Source: JBGRPZ01 sp041725955
GTDB taxonomy: Bacteria > Bacteroidota > Bacteroidia > Bacteroidales > JBGRPZ01
Length of the DNA: 64,000 nucleotides
Reading direction: 5' to 3'
Assembly: GCA_041725955.1 (NCBI GenBank)
Contig: JBGRQE010000002.1
Location: 62,001-126,000 of the forward strand
The notes below the pieces were generated by a model. The model was given only the letters and a program-made list of their open reading frames with translations, did not search any database and was not told the DNA's origin. This document shows, piece by piece, positions 16,100 to 24,299 of the stretch. Positions within the stretch are counted from its first letter, which is position 1. Each line of letters opens with the position of its first letter. Made by a program: the position numbers and the translations under genes.

Positions 16100-17164
16100 A
16101 TGAGTTTGATGACAGGAAAAAATAGAGTATTAGTGGTTGACGACGACCCCATTTTGTTAAGGCGGTTAAGAGAATTATTGGTTAGGAATAATTATCGTGT
16201 CGAAACAGCTTCTTCAGGCGGCGTAGGGGTACAAAAGGTTTTTGAGTTTCGTCCTCATTTGATTATTTGTGATATTTCTATGGGAGACCTAAGTGGATAT
16301 GAGGTTTTTAATATTCTAAAAAGGAGTAAAGTAGTATATACGACTTCATTTATTTTCCTAACAGGATCTGAAGATCCTAAAGAACAACGAATGGGTATGT
16401 TTTTGGGAGTTGACGATTATCTAAAAAAACCTATTGATAACGAAGAGCTACTATTAGCAGTTAAAACACGTCTTCAGAAAAAAATAATGTTAAAGTCTAT
16501 AATGGGAGATCATTTTAATCAATTGGTTAATATGTCGCCCAATATGGTTTTAGGAACTGATTTTAGTGGAAAATTACATTATTATAACGAAGCTTTCACT
16601 TCTGGGTTAGATTATACAAATGCAGAATTAAAATCTAAAAATCTAAGTAAGTTATTGGATGATGATTCTTTGAAAACCATGAAGAAATGGATAGAACTAG
16701 CTTCTAAAGGAGTTGAAAGAGAGTTTTCTGGAAAAGTGAGGTTGATTGCCAAGAATGGAAGTCTTTATCATGCTTTTGTTAAAGGAGTTTATTTGCAAGC
16801 TTCAACATTATTGGATGCGAATGTTTATTTCTTATTCCAAAAAGATGAAGGTGGTGAAAATAAATTAAATAAATCTAAGAAGGATTTACAGAAGATTGGA
16901 GGAAAACCATTAGCAGCAAAAGATTACCTTGTTGGTAATGTGGTTGTGAATGAAGAAAATATAAATATTAAGTTATCTAAACGCGAAAGAGAAGTTTTGG
17001 AATTAAGTTGTCAGGGATATACTATAAAAGAAATTGCTTCTAAACTGTTTATTTCCGATCGTACAGTAGAAAAACATAGAGCTCAATTAATGTCTCGTTT
17101 ATCAGCTAGGAATTTCATTGAAGTAATCCTCTTTGCTATTAAACATAGGATCATCGAACTTTAA
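16100..17164 (+). CDS. Response regulator, REC-PAS-LuxR type
   Basis: DNA-binding two-component regulator. Residues about 1-125 form a receiver domain with the acidic pair VVDDD and phospho-acceptor Asp58 (IICDISMGD; the usual MP after the Asp is MG) plus the lysine of YLKKPID. Residues about 145-255 resemble a PAS sensor domain (MVLGTDFSGKLHYYNEAF). The C-terminus is a LuxR-type helix-turn-helix (LSKREREVLELSCQGYTIKE; ISDRTVEKHRAQLM). I choose the ATG at 16100 because GGGAGG (16089-16094) sits five bases upstream; a TTG at 16097 is also in frame. No histidine kinase is adjacent. It precedes csgEFG in the same direction, and in E. coli curli genes are run by another LuxR-type protein, CsgD, so control of csgEFG is a reasonable inference. 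Confidence 0.88.
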   Translation: MSLMTGKNRVLVVDDDPILLRRLRELLVRNNYRVETASSGGVGVQKVFEFRPHLIICDISMGDLSGYEVFNILKRSKVVYTTSFIFLTGSEDPKEQRMGMFLGVDDYLKKPIDNEELLLAVKTRLQKKIMLKSIMGDHFNQLVNMSPNMVLGTDFSGKLHYYNEAFTSGLDYTNAELKSKNLSKLLDDDSLKTMKKWIELASKGVEREFSGKVRLIAKNGSLYHAFVKGVYLQASTLLDANVYFLFQKDEGGENKLNKSKKDLQKIGGKPLAAKDYLVGNVVVNEENINIKLSKREREVLELSCQGYTIKEIASKLFISDRTVEKHRAQLMSRLSARNFIEVILFAIKHRIIEL

Positions 17165-17169
17165 AACGT

Positions 17170-17197
17170 AGTTCGGTTTTCCGAATTGTTTTTTTAT
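17170..17197 (+). terminator. Terminator of the response-regulator gene
   Basis: TTCGG (17172-17176) and CCGAA (17181-17185) with a TTTT loop, extended by G-U and A-T pairs and followed by a T7 run. The short stem makes it moderate in strength. Confidence 0.65.
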
Positions 17198-17498
17198 GCT
17201 TCTTATATATTTAAGTTAAAAAAATATTATTTATTCTTTTTAAATGAACTTATAAGTTGTTTGGTGACAGTGGGTTGAGCGGGGTTGGTGTAGGTGTATG
17301 TGTGTTTTTTGTTAAGTATTAAGTTAATTTAGTACATACTTTATAAATTTATTGCGTGTGTTTTTTTCGTAAAACTACCTATTGATTATTAGCCTTAAGC
17401 TCAATTGATTTGTATATATTATTTTCAGTATCCTTATATAAGGATATTTTTCACTGAAAATTTCTTCGAAAATTCACTTGTAAAGAGATAAGGAGTAT
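17198..17498 (+). other. Non-coding region upstream of csgE
   Basis: About 300 bases with no ORF. The middle (17262-17310) is unusually G/T-rich on the plus strand (TGGGTTGAGCGGGGTTGGTG). The nested dyad at 17422-17460 ends 38 bases before csgE. No curli subunit gene is hidden here. Confidence 0.6.
17422..17460 (+). promoter_or_regulatory. Nested dyad upstream of csgEFG, candidate operator
   Basis: An outer inverted repeat TTTTCAGT (17422-17429) / ACTGAAAA (17453-17460) encloses a perfect 16-bp palindrome, ATCCTTATATAAGGAT (17430-17445), plus a 7-base spacer ATTTTTC. The size and symmetry fit a binding site for a dimeric regulator such as the adjacent LuxR-type response regulator (inference). 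Confidence 0.6.
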
Positions 17499-18002
17499 AT
17501 GAAATATAGTAATTTGAAATTAAAGTATTTCAGAATGAAAAGGAATATCATAGTTTTTTTATCTCTCTTTATTTTCTTTCTTTTTATCTCGATGCCAAGT
17601 CTGGTTGCACAATCAACTAGAGATAGTATCGCTTATGCAAAAGCTGTAAGTATTAATACAATTTCAGAAAGTGGAATTGAATTTAATGGGCTTGTAGTAG
17701 ATGAAACTCGAACACGAGCAGGTCATGATTTTTTTGATTACTTTTTCAAAGAATGGGATTCAGAAATATACAAAGCTGATTTCATTATCACTATTCGTGA
17801 GGAAATTTTTCGTCAGAATAGAACAAAGGTTTATGTTAAGGTAAACGATAAAAAAGTTTTTGAAACTTTAGTTCAATCAAGTGAAGATTTTTTAAAAGAA
17901 ATGTCGGTTTATGCCAAGTATAAGTGTCATTATGAGGTTCGACGATTAGAATTGGGTATAACCGATTTCGAAGATGAAATGAGTGGTAATGGGTTATTTT
18001 AA
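17499..18002 (+). CDS. csgE: Curli secretion accessory protein CsgE
   Basis: Periplasmic adaptor that caps the CsgG pore and delivers curli-type subunits. The first 38 residues hold a signal peptide (MKRNIIVFLSLFIFFLFISM from residue 13, cleavage near VAQ). The mature protein matches CsgE: FNGLVVDETRTRAGHDFFDYF (starts near residue 56; E. coli has LLTNHTVSSIGHDFYRAF), then EWDSEIYKADFIITIREE and VYVKVNDKKVFETL. AGGAG (17491-17495) precedes the ATG at 17499, which I keep although ATG at 17535 gives a tidier signal peptide. First gene of csgE-csgF-csgG, with 12 bases to csgF. Confidence 0.9.
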   Translation: MKYSNLKLKYFRMKRNIIVFLSLFIFFLFISMPSLVAQSTRDSIAYAKAVSINTISESGIEFNGLVVDETRTRAGHDFFDYFFKEWDSEIYKADFIITIREEIFRQNRTKVYVKVNDKKVFETLVQSSEDFLKEMSVYAKYKCHYEVRRLELGITDFEDEMSGNGLF

Positions 18003-18014
18003 ATCAAGTAGATT

Positions 18015-18440
18015 ATGAGAAAAATTATCTTCATTTTGTGTTTCTTTAGTTTTGTTTTCTTGTTTGAAGGAATAGGGTTTGCTCAAGATTTCGTTTATAC
18101 TCCAAGAAATCCGGCTTTTGGAGGGAGTTATCTGAATTATTCCTGGATGCTGAGTTCAGCAACAGCTCAAAACGATATAGAAGCTCCTAAAAAGGAGAGT
18201 GCTTCTACAGAAAAAGATGCTCTTAAGGATTTTGAGAAGAACCTGAATCGACAAATCTTAAATCAACTTTCTTATCAATTAGTCAGACAACAGATTGGTG
18301 GGGGAGAAGGAATGACTGAAGGAAAGTATCAGATGGGCGATTATGAAATTAATATTACCAATTCACTAGAGGGAATAAAGGTGTCAATCTATGATAGCAA
18401 TACAGGGAGTCAAACAGAAGTTCTTGTTCCTAATTTCTAA
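18015..18440 (+). CDS. csgF: Curli assembly protein CsgF
   Basis: Surface-exposed partner of CsgG that couples secretion to fibre nucleation. The signal peptide ends after GIGFAQ. The mature N-terminus DFVYTPRNPAFGGSYLNYSW retains the RNPxFGG segment which, in E. coli CsgF, inserts into the CsgG channel and forms the second constriction. This is followed by MLSSATAQND, corresponding to the E. coli helix ending in SAQAQN. The remainder (about residues 60-141) is a charged linker and a small beta domain (YQMGDYEINITNS, VSIYDSNTGSQTEVLVPNF). Length 141 is usual. It lies 12 bases after csgE and 3 bases before csgG, so translational coupling is likely. Confidence 0.9.
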   Translation: MRKIIFILCFFSFVFLFEGIGFAQDFVYTPRNPAFGGSYLNYSWMLSSATAQNDIEAPKKESASTEKDALKDFEKNLNRQILNQLSYQLVRQQIGGGEGMTEGKYQMGDYEINITNSLEGIKVSIYDSNTGSQTEVLVPNF

Positions 18441-18443
18441 AGC

Positions 18444-19862
18444 ATGAATAGTTTTAGAATAAAGAAATATGATTTCTTGTTTTCTGGAAAAACAATATGG
18501 TCTTTGTTATTATGTTCATGCTTTTTTTCTGCTTGTAGCCCTTATTTTAATCAGAAATTAAGTCCTCAAAAGGCCATAATATCTCCGGAAACTCCTGTTG
18601 GAAAGGAATTGCAATTTATGCCTGTTCCTTCTGAAAGGACTGTTGTCGCTGTTTATAAGTTTCGTGATCAATCAGGGCAGTATAAGCCTAGTGAGGTTGG
18701 GGCCAGTTGGTCAAATGCAGTCACTCAGGGATCTACGACTATTCTGCTTAGAGCTTTAGAAAATTCAGGATGGTTTGTTCCTATTGAAAGAGAAAATATT
18801 GGAAACCTTCTGAATGAAAGGAAGATTATAAAAAATAGTAGAATGCAGCACACTCCTGCAGGACAAAAGCCTCAGCCATTACCTCCATTGCTTTATGCCG
18901 GAGTGATTTTGGAAGGAGGAATTATTTCCTATGAAGCTAATGTGATGACAGGTGGTGTGGGTCTAAAGTATTTTGGTGCTGGTGGTGCTGCTCAGTATAG
19001 AGAAGACCGGGTTACGGTTTATCTTAGAGCAATTTCTACTCAAAGTGGAGAAATATTAAAAACCGTTAGAACTACAAAGTCCATACTATCTCAAAAGATT
19101 GATGGAGGTTTATTTCGTTTTATAAAATACAAAAGGCTTTTAGAGTTTGAAACGGGATTTACCTATAACGAGCCTTCTGAAATGGCTGTTACCGAAGCAA
19201 TAGAAAAGGCTGTTCAATCTATGATTATCGAAGGTGTTTCTTCTGGTTTATGGGCTTTGAAGAACCCTGCAGATATAAAAAGTAAGGCTTTTCAAGACTA
19301 TTACTATGAAAAAGAAAAGATGTCAAATACCGATTTACTGAATCGACCTATTTTCTCTGAAAATGGTTTACCTTATCGTTTTAGCGTTCAGGGAGGTTTA
19401 AATCGTTATGAAGGTGATTTGTTTTCGCCAGAACTAAGTTCATCTTTTTCTTTTGAGGCAGGTTTGAGAACCTATGAATTCTTTGAGTTAAATGGTGGTC
19501 TTGGGTATGATAAATTCAAAACGGCCAATCTGTTGGATGCTTCGTATTTGACTTACCATATTGGATGTCGATATTATATGCTTCCTAAGGAAGACTTTTC
19601 TCCCTTTGTCGGCTTAGGAACTGTAGCATTTATTAAATTACAACACTCTTCACAAGAAAATGCATCTAGTATTGCTCTTTCTGGAAGAATAAATGTAGGT
19701 GCTGAATATAAAATTTCTGAAAATTGGGGTGTTGAGTTGAGTTTGGGATATAACTATTTCAATAAGGACGATATTGATGGAATAAAGAATGGTAGTTACA
19801 ATGATACTTTTATGGAATCTAGAATTGGATTAAACTATCATTTTGGTCGGAAAAAACAATAG
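18444..19862 (+). CDS. csgG: CsgG outer-membrane secretion channel with C-terminal beta-barrel extension
   Basis: Lipoprotein that forms the oligomeric outer-membrane pore for curli-type export. The signal peptide ends in a lipobox (FFSACSPYF). Residues about 45-290 match CsgG: PSERTVVAVYKFRDQSGQYK, SGWFVPIERENIGNLLNERK, YAGVILEGGIISYEANVMTG (begins near 151), YREDRVTVYLRAIST and EIEKAVQSMIIEG-like terminus. E. coli CsgG stops there at about 277 residues. This protein continues to 472 with alternating aromatic beta strands (FSVQGGLNRYEGDLF, FFELNGGLGYDKF, YHIGCRYYMLP, WGVELSLGYNYF, ESRIGLNYHFGR) that look like an eight-stranded OmpA-like barrel. Third gene of the csgEFG operon. The extra barrel's job is unknown. 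Confidence 0.92.
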   Translation: MNSFRIKKYDFLFSGKTIWSLLLCSCFFSACSPYFNQKLSPQKAIISPETPVGKELQFMPVPSERTVVAVYKFRDQSGQYKPSEVGASWSNAVTQGSTTILLRALENSGWFVPIERENIGNLLNERKIIKNSRMQHTPAGQKPQPLPPLLYAGVILEGGIISYEANVMTGGVGLKYFGAGGAAQYREDRVTVYLRAISTQSGEILKTVRTTKSILSQKIDGGLFRFIKYKRLLEFETGFTYNEPSEMAVTEAIEKAVQSMIIEGVSSGLWALKNPADIKSKAFQDYYYEKEKMSNTDLLNRPIFSENGLPYRFSVQGGLNRYEGDLFSPELSSSFSFEAGLRTYEFFELNGGLGYDKFKTANLLDASYLTYHIGCRYYMLPKEDFSPFVGLGTVAFIKLQHSSQENASSIALSGRINVGAEYKISENWGVELSLGYNYFNKDDIDGIKNGSYNDTFMESRIGLNYHFGRKKQ

Positions 19863-19918
19863 TAGATTTTGATTTACTAAGTAATAAGTGATTCTTAATA
19901 AGATGAAGCAATATTACT

Positions 19919-19930
19919 TGTGTATACACA
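19919..19930 (+). promoter_or_regulatory. 12-bp palindrome upstream of the propeller lipoprotein
   Basis: TGTGTATACACA is a perfect palindrome 25 bases before the next start codon. It shares the TGTGTA/TACACA theme with the dyad at 15999-16043 upstream of the response regulator. Possible shared operator; inference only. Confidence 0.4.
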
Positions 19931-19954
19931 TAATCTTCAGAAAAAAATAAACGA

Positions 19955-21451
19955 ATGAAAAGAACTTCTGTAATTTCTTTTGTGTTCACTCTGTCTGTGT
20001 TGATTGTAGCAATGTTTTCGTGTGAAAAAGAGAAAGTTAGTCAAAGTTTGTATGGATCAATAGAGGGTGTAGTAAAAAATAATAGCGACCTTAAAGGATT
20101 AGAAGGAGTAAGTATTACTACAAAACCTGCTAGTATTGCCCCACTTACAGATAAAAATGGTGTCTTTCTACTTAAAGATGTTCCAATCGGTGATGTTGTC
20201 ATTACGGCACGTAAACAAGGATTTAATACCTCGACTTTAAACGTATCTGTTCAAGCTTCTACTTCTACACAAGTATCTTTTCTTTTGACAGAAGCCAGTA
20301 GTCAAGCTTCTGTTAGTATCCACACTCCAACTCCAAAAGATGGTTCAGGAGGTTTACCTCTTGCAATAAAATTCATCTGGAGTAAAAACAAGCCTAAGGA
20401 TGTAGAATTAACCTATCGTTTTCGTTTGTTGAAAGCGGTTTCTGGCGATTTGGTTGTTTCTAGAGAGAATTTGTCAGATACAACCTGTCAGGTTTCTGGT
20501 CTCGAATTTAATACCACTTATTTATGGGATGTTCAGGCATATGTTGGAGGAGCCTTACAAACTACAAGTAAAACTTTCCGATTTACAACTCAGCCTGTAT
20601 CTGATTTGGCACTGGCTTTTGCGCGTATGGAAAATTCGGCATACCATGTTTATATTGCTGATACGGGAAGTACAAATCTATATAGAATTCCGGGGAATTC
20701 TAATGCAATGGATTGGAATCCGCAATTCTCTCATACCGGTAATGCATTGGCTTTTGTGTCGACAAGAAATCAAGAGCCACGTTTGTTTTTAGCTGATAAT
20801 TTGGGAGCTAATCCGAAACAAGTGTCTACAATTCCAATTATAGGATATAACAATTTTGGTAATGGGTATTGCTGGTCGCCCGATGATAAGTATTTTCTTA
20901 TTTGCTCTCATGATAAATTATATAGACTTGAAAAAGATGGTTCAAATAAAAAGTTAATTGCTACTGCACCAGCAGGAAAGAATTTTAAGTATTGCGATTG
21001 GAATGCAAATACAGGTAAGATATTGGTTATGACAAGTAGTCAGAATGTATACCAAACAGAAGTTTATTTGATGAATGAAGATGGTAGTATGCAAGAGCTG
21101 ATTATAAATGACAAGCCCGGTATGCTTGATAGTCCAAGTTTTTCGATAGCTGGAGATAAGATTTTATATTCATACGACCCCAGTGAGTTTGAAAACTCAG
21201 ATGGACGGCAATTAGATGCCAATATTTATTGGAGGAACCTTACAACAAAGAAAGATTCCTGTTTGTCTCGTTTCAAAAGTGCAGGAACAAATGATTTGTA
21301 TCCTCGCTTTTCTCCTAATAATGCCTTTGTTGTTTTTGTAAATACAGATAATACCGGGCAACGTCAAGACAAAATTTATTCAGTTGAATTGGGCGTGTAT
21401 AACAGAAGAAAATGGTGGTCTAATGCCACTACTCCCAATTGGCGACCTTAA
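19955..21451 (+). CDS. Lipoprotein with carboxypeptidase-regulatory-like, Fn3 and TolB-type propeller domains
   Basis: Envelope lipoprotein of 498 residues: signal peptide MKRTSVISFVFTLSVLIVAM and lipobox FSC, with acidic and basic residues just after the Cys (CEKEK) that may direct it to the cell surface. Residues about 33-112 form a carboxypeptidase-regulatory-like Ig domain (GSIEGVVKNNSDLKGLEGVSI; VPIGDVVITARKQGF). Residues about 118-215 are Fn3-like (LPLAIKFIWSKNKPKD; YLWDVQAYVGG). The rest is a PD40/TolB-type beta propeller (MDWNPQFSHTGNALAFVS, YCWSPDDKYFLICS, SPSFSIAGDKILYS, YPRFSPNNAFVVFVN). It lies 92 bases after csgG in the same direction with no terminator between, so it probably belongs to the curli-type locus. 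Its role there is unknown; surface anchoring of fibres is a guess. Confidence 0.75.
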   Translation: MKRTSVISFVFTLSVLIVAMFSCEKEKVSQSLYGSIEGVVKNNSDLKGLEGVSITTKPASIAPLTDKNGVFLLKDVPIGDVVITARKQGFNTSTLNVSVQASTSTQVSFLLTEASSQASVSIHTPTPKDGSGGLPLAIKFIWSKNKPKDVELTYRFRLLKAVSGDLVVSRENLSDTTCQVSGLEFNTTYLWDVQAYVGGALQTTSKTFRFTTQPVSDLALAFARMENSAYHVYIADTGSTNLYRIPGNSNAMDWNPQFSHTGNALAFVSTRNQEPRLFLADNLGANPKQVSTIPIIGYNNFGNGYCWSPDDKYFLICSHDKLYRLEKDGSNKKLIATAPAGKNFKYCDWNANTGKILVMTSSQNVYQTEVYLMNEDGSMQELIINDKPGMLDSPSFSIAGDKILYSYDPSEFENSDGRQLDANIYWRNLTTKKDSCLSRFKSAGTNDLYPRFSPNNAFVVFVNTDNTGQRQDKIYSVELGVYNRRKWWSNATTPNWRP

Positions 21452-21480
21452 ACGGCAAATCAACTAATATCAAAAATAAA

Positions 21481-21515
21481 AAAAGACCATTACTTATTTA
21501 GTTCTGGTCTTTTCT
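21481..21515. terminator. Bidirectional terminator
   Basis: AAAAGACCA (21481-21489) pairs with TGGTCTTTT (21505-21513) around a 15-base loop, with A-rich and T-rich flanks. It ends the csg/propeller unit on the plus strand and lepA on the minus strand. Confidence 0.8.
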
Positions 21516-21567
21516 TATTCGTGAATTTATGTGCCTAAGCGCAATACATAAATATTTTGATTAAATG

Positions 21568-23355
21568 TTAATCAAGTTTCAATACTGCGAGGAATGCACT
21601 TTGAGGTACTTCAACATTACCTACCTGACGCATTCTCTTTTTACCTTTCTTTTGCTTTTCAAGAAGTTTTCTTTTACGAGAAATATCACCACCATAACAT
21701 TTTGCAGTTACATCTTTTCGAACCGCTTTTACGGTTTCACGTGCAATAATTTTTGCTCCGATAGCTGCTTGTATTGCAACGTCAAACTGCTGTCGGGGGA
21801 TAAGCTCCTTAAGTTTCAAGCATATTCTCTTTCCGAAGCTATATGCATTATCAAAGTGAATTAAAGCTGACAGAGCATCAACAGGTTCACTGTTCAATAA
21901 TATATCTAGCTTTATAAGTTTTGCTGGCCTAAAGTCGGTTATATGATAATCGAATGAAGCATAACCCTTAGATATACTCTTTAGTTTATCGTAGAAATCG
22001 AATACAATTTCTCCTAATGGCATATCGAAGGTAATATCTACACGATTGTTGGTAAGATATACCTGATTCTTTAAGGTTCCTCTTTTCTCGATGCATAAAC
22101 CAATTACTGCGCCTACATAGTCTGTTTGACATATGATTTGAGCGTGAATATATGGTTCCTTAATATGATCGACATATTTATTTTCGGGCAAACCACTTGG
22201 GTTATGTACCTCAGTTTCTTCACCTTTAGATCCTACAACTATATATGACACATTAGGGACGGTAGTTATTACATTCATATCGAACTCTCGTTCGAGGCGT
22301 TCCTGAATAATTTCCATATGTAGTAGTCCCAAGAAACCGCATCGGAATCCAAAGCCTAATGCTGCTGATGATTCTGCAGAGTAGGTTAGTGAAGCATCAT
22401 TGAGTTGAAGTTTCTCCATGGCCGCTCTCAGCTCTTCATAATCATCGGCATCAACAGGATATATACCTGCAAATACCATTGGTTTAACTTCCTCAAAACC
22501 TTCGATTGCTTTTTGGCAAGGACGGCCTACATGAGTAATTGTATCACCAACCGCAACTTCTTTTGCTGTTTTTATTCCAGATATAATATATCCTACATCT
22601 CCTGTACTTAGTTGCTTGCGTTCTTCCTGATTTAATCGTAAAACCCCTATTTCATCAGCATGATATTCTTTTTCGGTCGAGAAGAACTTAACAAGATCGT
22701 TCTTTTTTATAGTTCCGTTTAGTATTCGGAAATAAGCAATAATTCCTCTGAATGAATTAAAGACAGAGTCGAAGATAAGGGCTTCTAAAGGAGCCTTTGG
22801 ATCGCCTTTAGGAGCTGGGATACGATGAATAATTGCTTCAAGTATTTCATCTACTCCAAGTCCTGTCTTACCACTAGCTTCAATAATATCATCACGATCG
22901 CACCCTAAAAGATCAACGATTTGATCTTTTACATCTTCGGGCATTGCATTAGGTAAGTCCATTTTATTTAGGATAGGGATAATTTCCAGGTCGTTTTCAA
23001 TGGCCATATATAAATTCGAAATGGTTTGAGCCTGTATCCCTTGAGTTGCATCTACAATAAGTAAAGCGCCTTCACAAGCAGCAATAGATCTTGATACTTC
23101 ATATGAGAAATCAACGTGTCCTGGAGTGTCAATTAGATTGAGTGTATAAGCTTTGTTTTCAAACTTATAATCCATGCTAATGGCATGACTTTTTATGGTT
23201 ATCCCGCGCTCACGCTCAAGATCCATGTCATCCAGAACTTGCTCTTTCCTTTCTCTATCTTTGATCGTGCCGGTTGAGTCCAATAGACGATCTGCCAAGG
23301 TACTTTTCCCGTGATCAATATGTGCTATAATACAAAAATTTCTAATCGTTTCCAT
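21568..23355 (-). CDS. lepA: Elongation factor 4 (LepA)
   Basis: Ribosome-associated translational GTPase related to EF-G. The P-loop is AHIDHGKST, the switch II motif DTPGHVDF, and the base-recognition motif NKMDLP. The expected LepA C-terminal domain is present (SFDYHITDFRPAKLIKLDILLN, AKCYGGDISRKRKLLEKQKK), ending FLAVLKLD. I start at the ATG at 23355 (METIRNFCIIAHIDHG); a GTG two codons upstream is also open. The 595-residue length is normal. A TATTTTTG box on the minus strand (complement of 23361-23368) lies immediately upstream, so the leader would be very short or absent if it is used. Divergent from the head-GIN genes. Confidence 0.97.
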   Translation of the reverse strand: METIRNFCIIAHIDHGKSTLADRLLDSTGTIKDRERKEQVLDDMDLERERGITIKSHAISMDYKFENKAYTLNLIDTPGHVDFSYEVSRSIAACEGALLIVDATQGIQAQTISNLYMAIENDLEIIPILNKMDLPNAMPEDVKDQIVDLLGCDRDDIIEASGKTGLGVDEILEAIIHRIPAPKGDPKAPLEALIFDSVFNSFRGIIAYFRILNGTIKKNDLVKFFSTEKEYHADEIGVLRLNQEERKQLSTGDVGYIISGIKTAKEVAVGDTITHVGRPCQKAIEGFEEVKPMVFAGIYPVDADDYEELRAAMEKLQLNDASLTYSAESSAALGFGFRCGFLGLLHMEIIQERLEREFDMNVITTVPNVSYIVVGSKGEETEVHNPSGLPENKYVDHIKEPYIHAQIICQTDYVGAVIGLCIEKRGTLKNQVYLTNNRVDITFDMPLGEIVFDFYDKLKSISKGYASFDYHITDFRPAKLIKLDILLNSEPVDALSALIHFDNAYSFGKRICLKLKELIPRQQFDVAIQAAIGAKIIARETVKAVRKDVTAKCYGGDISRKRKLLEKQKKGKKRMRQVGNVEVPQSAFLAVLKLD

Positions 23356-23465
23356 CGCCACAAAAATACGATTTAATTCATTTTCTTAACCTGCCTTACT
23401 ACACTAACTTAATAAGCCTTAAAAAAGTCTTTGTTTATCGCCAATGCAAAAAAAATAATAATATC

Positions 23466-23495
23466 TGTAACCTTTTTATAAGAGCTATCGTATTA
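23466..23495 (+). promoter_or_regulatory. Candidate ECF sigma-type promoter
   Basis: TGTAACC (23466-23472) followed after 16 bases by CGTATTA (23489-23495). The GTAAC...CGT spacing resembles ECF-sigma promoters in Bacteroidota and differs from the TAnnTTTG promoters elsewhere in the window. It lies 35 bases before the head-GIN gene. No ECF sigma gene is in the window. Confidence 0.45.
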
Positions 23496-23529
23496 CCCCC
23501 AGAAAAAGAAATTAAATATATAATAAGAT

Positions 23530-24249
23530 ATGAAAACACAGGTACTTAAACATTTATTATTCGTTGTTTTATTTTCGCTAATCACTGTTGTTAGTGTAGC
23601 CAATACAGTTAAAGACAATGGAAAAAGAGTTCAAAAAGAATTTAAAGTAGATAAATTCGATGTAATTCATGCTGGAGGAGTATATCATATTAAATATACC
23701 AAAGCAGACAAATATAAAGTAGTGGTTACTTTTGCCGAAAATTTAATGGATCGCTTAATTATTGAAGCACAAGATGGAACCCTATCTCTTTCCAATAAAT
23801 CATTTACTGTATGTTCAGAGTTGCTTGTTGAGATTCAGTCTCCTCATTTAAGGGCATTAGAATTAAATGGAGCAGCTTCTTTTGAAGCAGATCAGTCTAC
23901 TTATATTCGTGAAGATGAAGTGGAATTTGAGTTAAATGGTTCATCTAAGGCTGAGTGTGCTATTCGTGCTGAAAAGTTAAGTATTGATTTAAATGGAGCT
24001 TCACAAGCAGATATAAAAACTTCTGTAGTTAAGGCTTATATCGAAACTAATGGTGCTGCCAGTTTAGATATTACAGGAGGTGCTAAGTTTGTGGAAATTA
24101 ATTCTAATGGTGCTTCAAGAGTTAGAGGGAAAAATTTTAAAACAATCGAAGCCGATTTAGAGGTGAATGGAGCTGCAGGAATCAGACTAAAACGTCCTGA
24201 TAAAGTGAATATGGAAGAAAGGGGTGCTGGAGATATAGATTTGTACTAA
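23530..24249 (+). CDS. Head-GIN domain (DUF2807) exported protein
   Basis: A 239-residue envelope protein with a signal peptide (MKTQVLKHLLFVVLFSLITV, cleavage near VAN). The mature part is one DUF2807 / putative auto-transporter adhesin, head GIN domain: FDVIHAGGVYHIKYTKADKY-type start (near residue 43), then short repeats carrying NGAAS, NGSSKAE, NGASQAD, TNGAAS and SNGASR, which build a right-handed beta-helix-like fold. No membrane helix or barrel follows. Function unknown; the adhesin name is only a Pfam label. It shares its direction with the following head-GIN/barrel gene 50 bases on, without a terminator, so the two probably form an operon under the ECF-like promoter upstream. Confidence 0.85.
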   Translation: MKTQVLKHLLFVVLFSLITVVSVANTVKDNGKRVQKEFKVDKFDVIHAGGVYHIKYTKADKYKVVVTFAENLMDRLIIEAQDGTLSLSNKSFTVCSELLVEIQSPHLRALELNGAASFEADQSTYIREDEVEFELNGSSKAECAIRAEKLSIDLNGASQADIKTSVVKAYIETNGAASLDITGGAKFVEINSNGASRVRGKNFKTIEADLEVNGAAGIRLKRPDKVNMEERGAGDIDLY

Positions 24250-24299
24250 TTTGATTTACTTAAATATTTGTATGAACAAGTAACTTAATATATAGTAAA

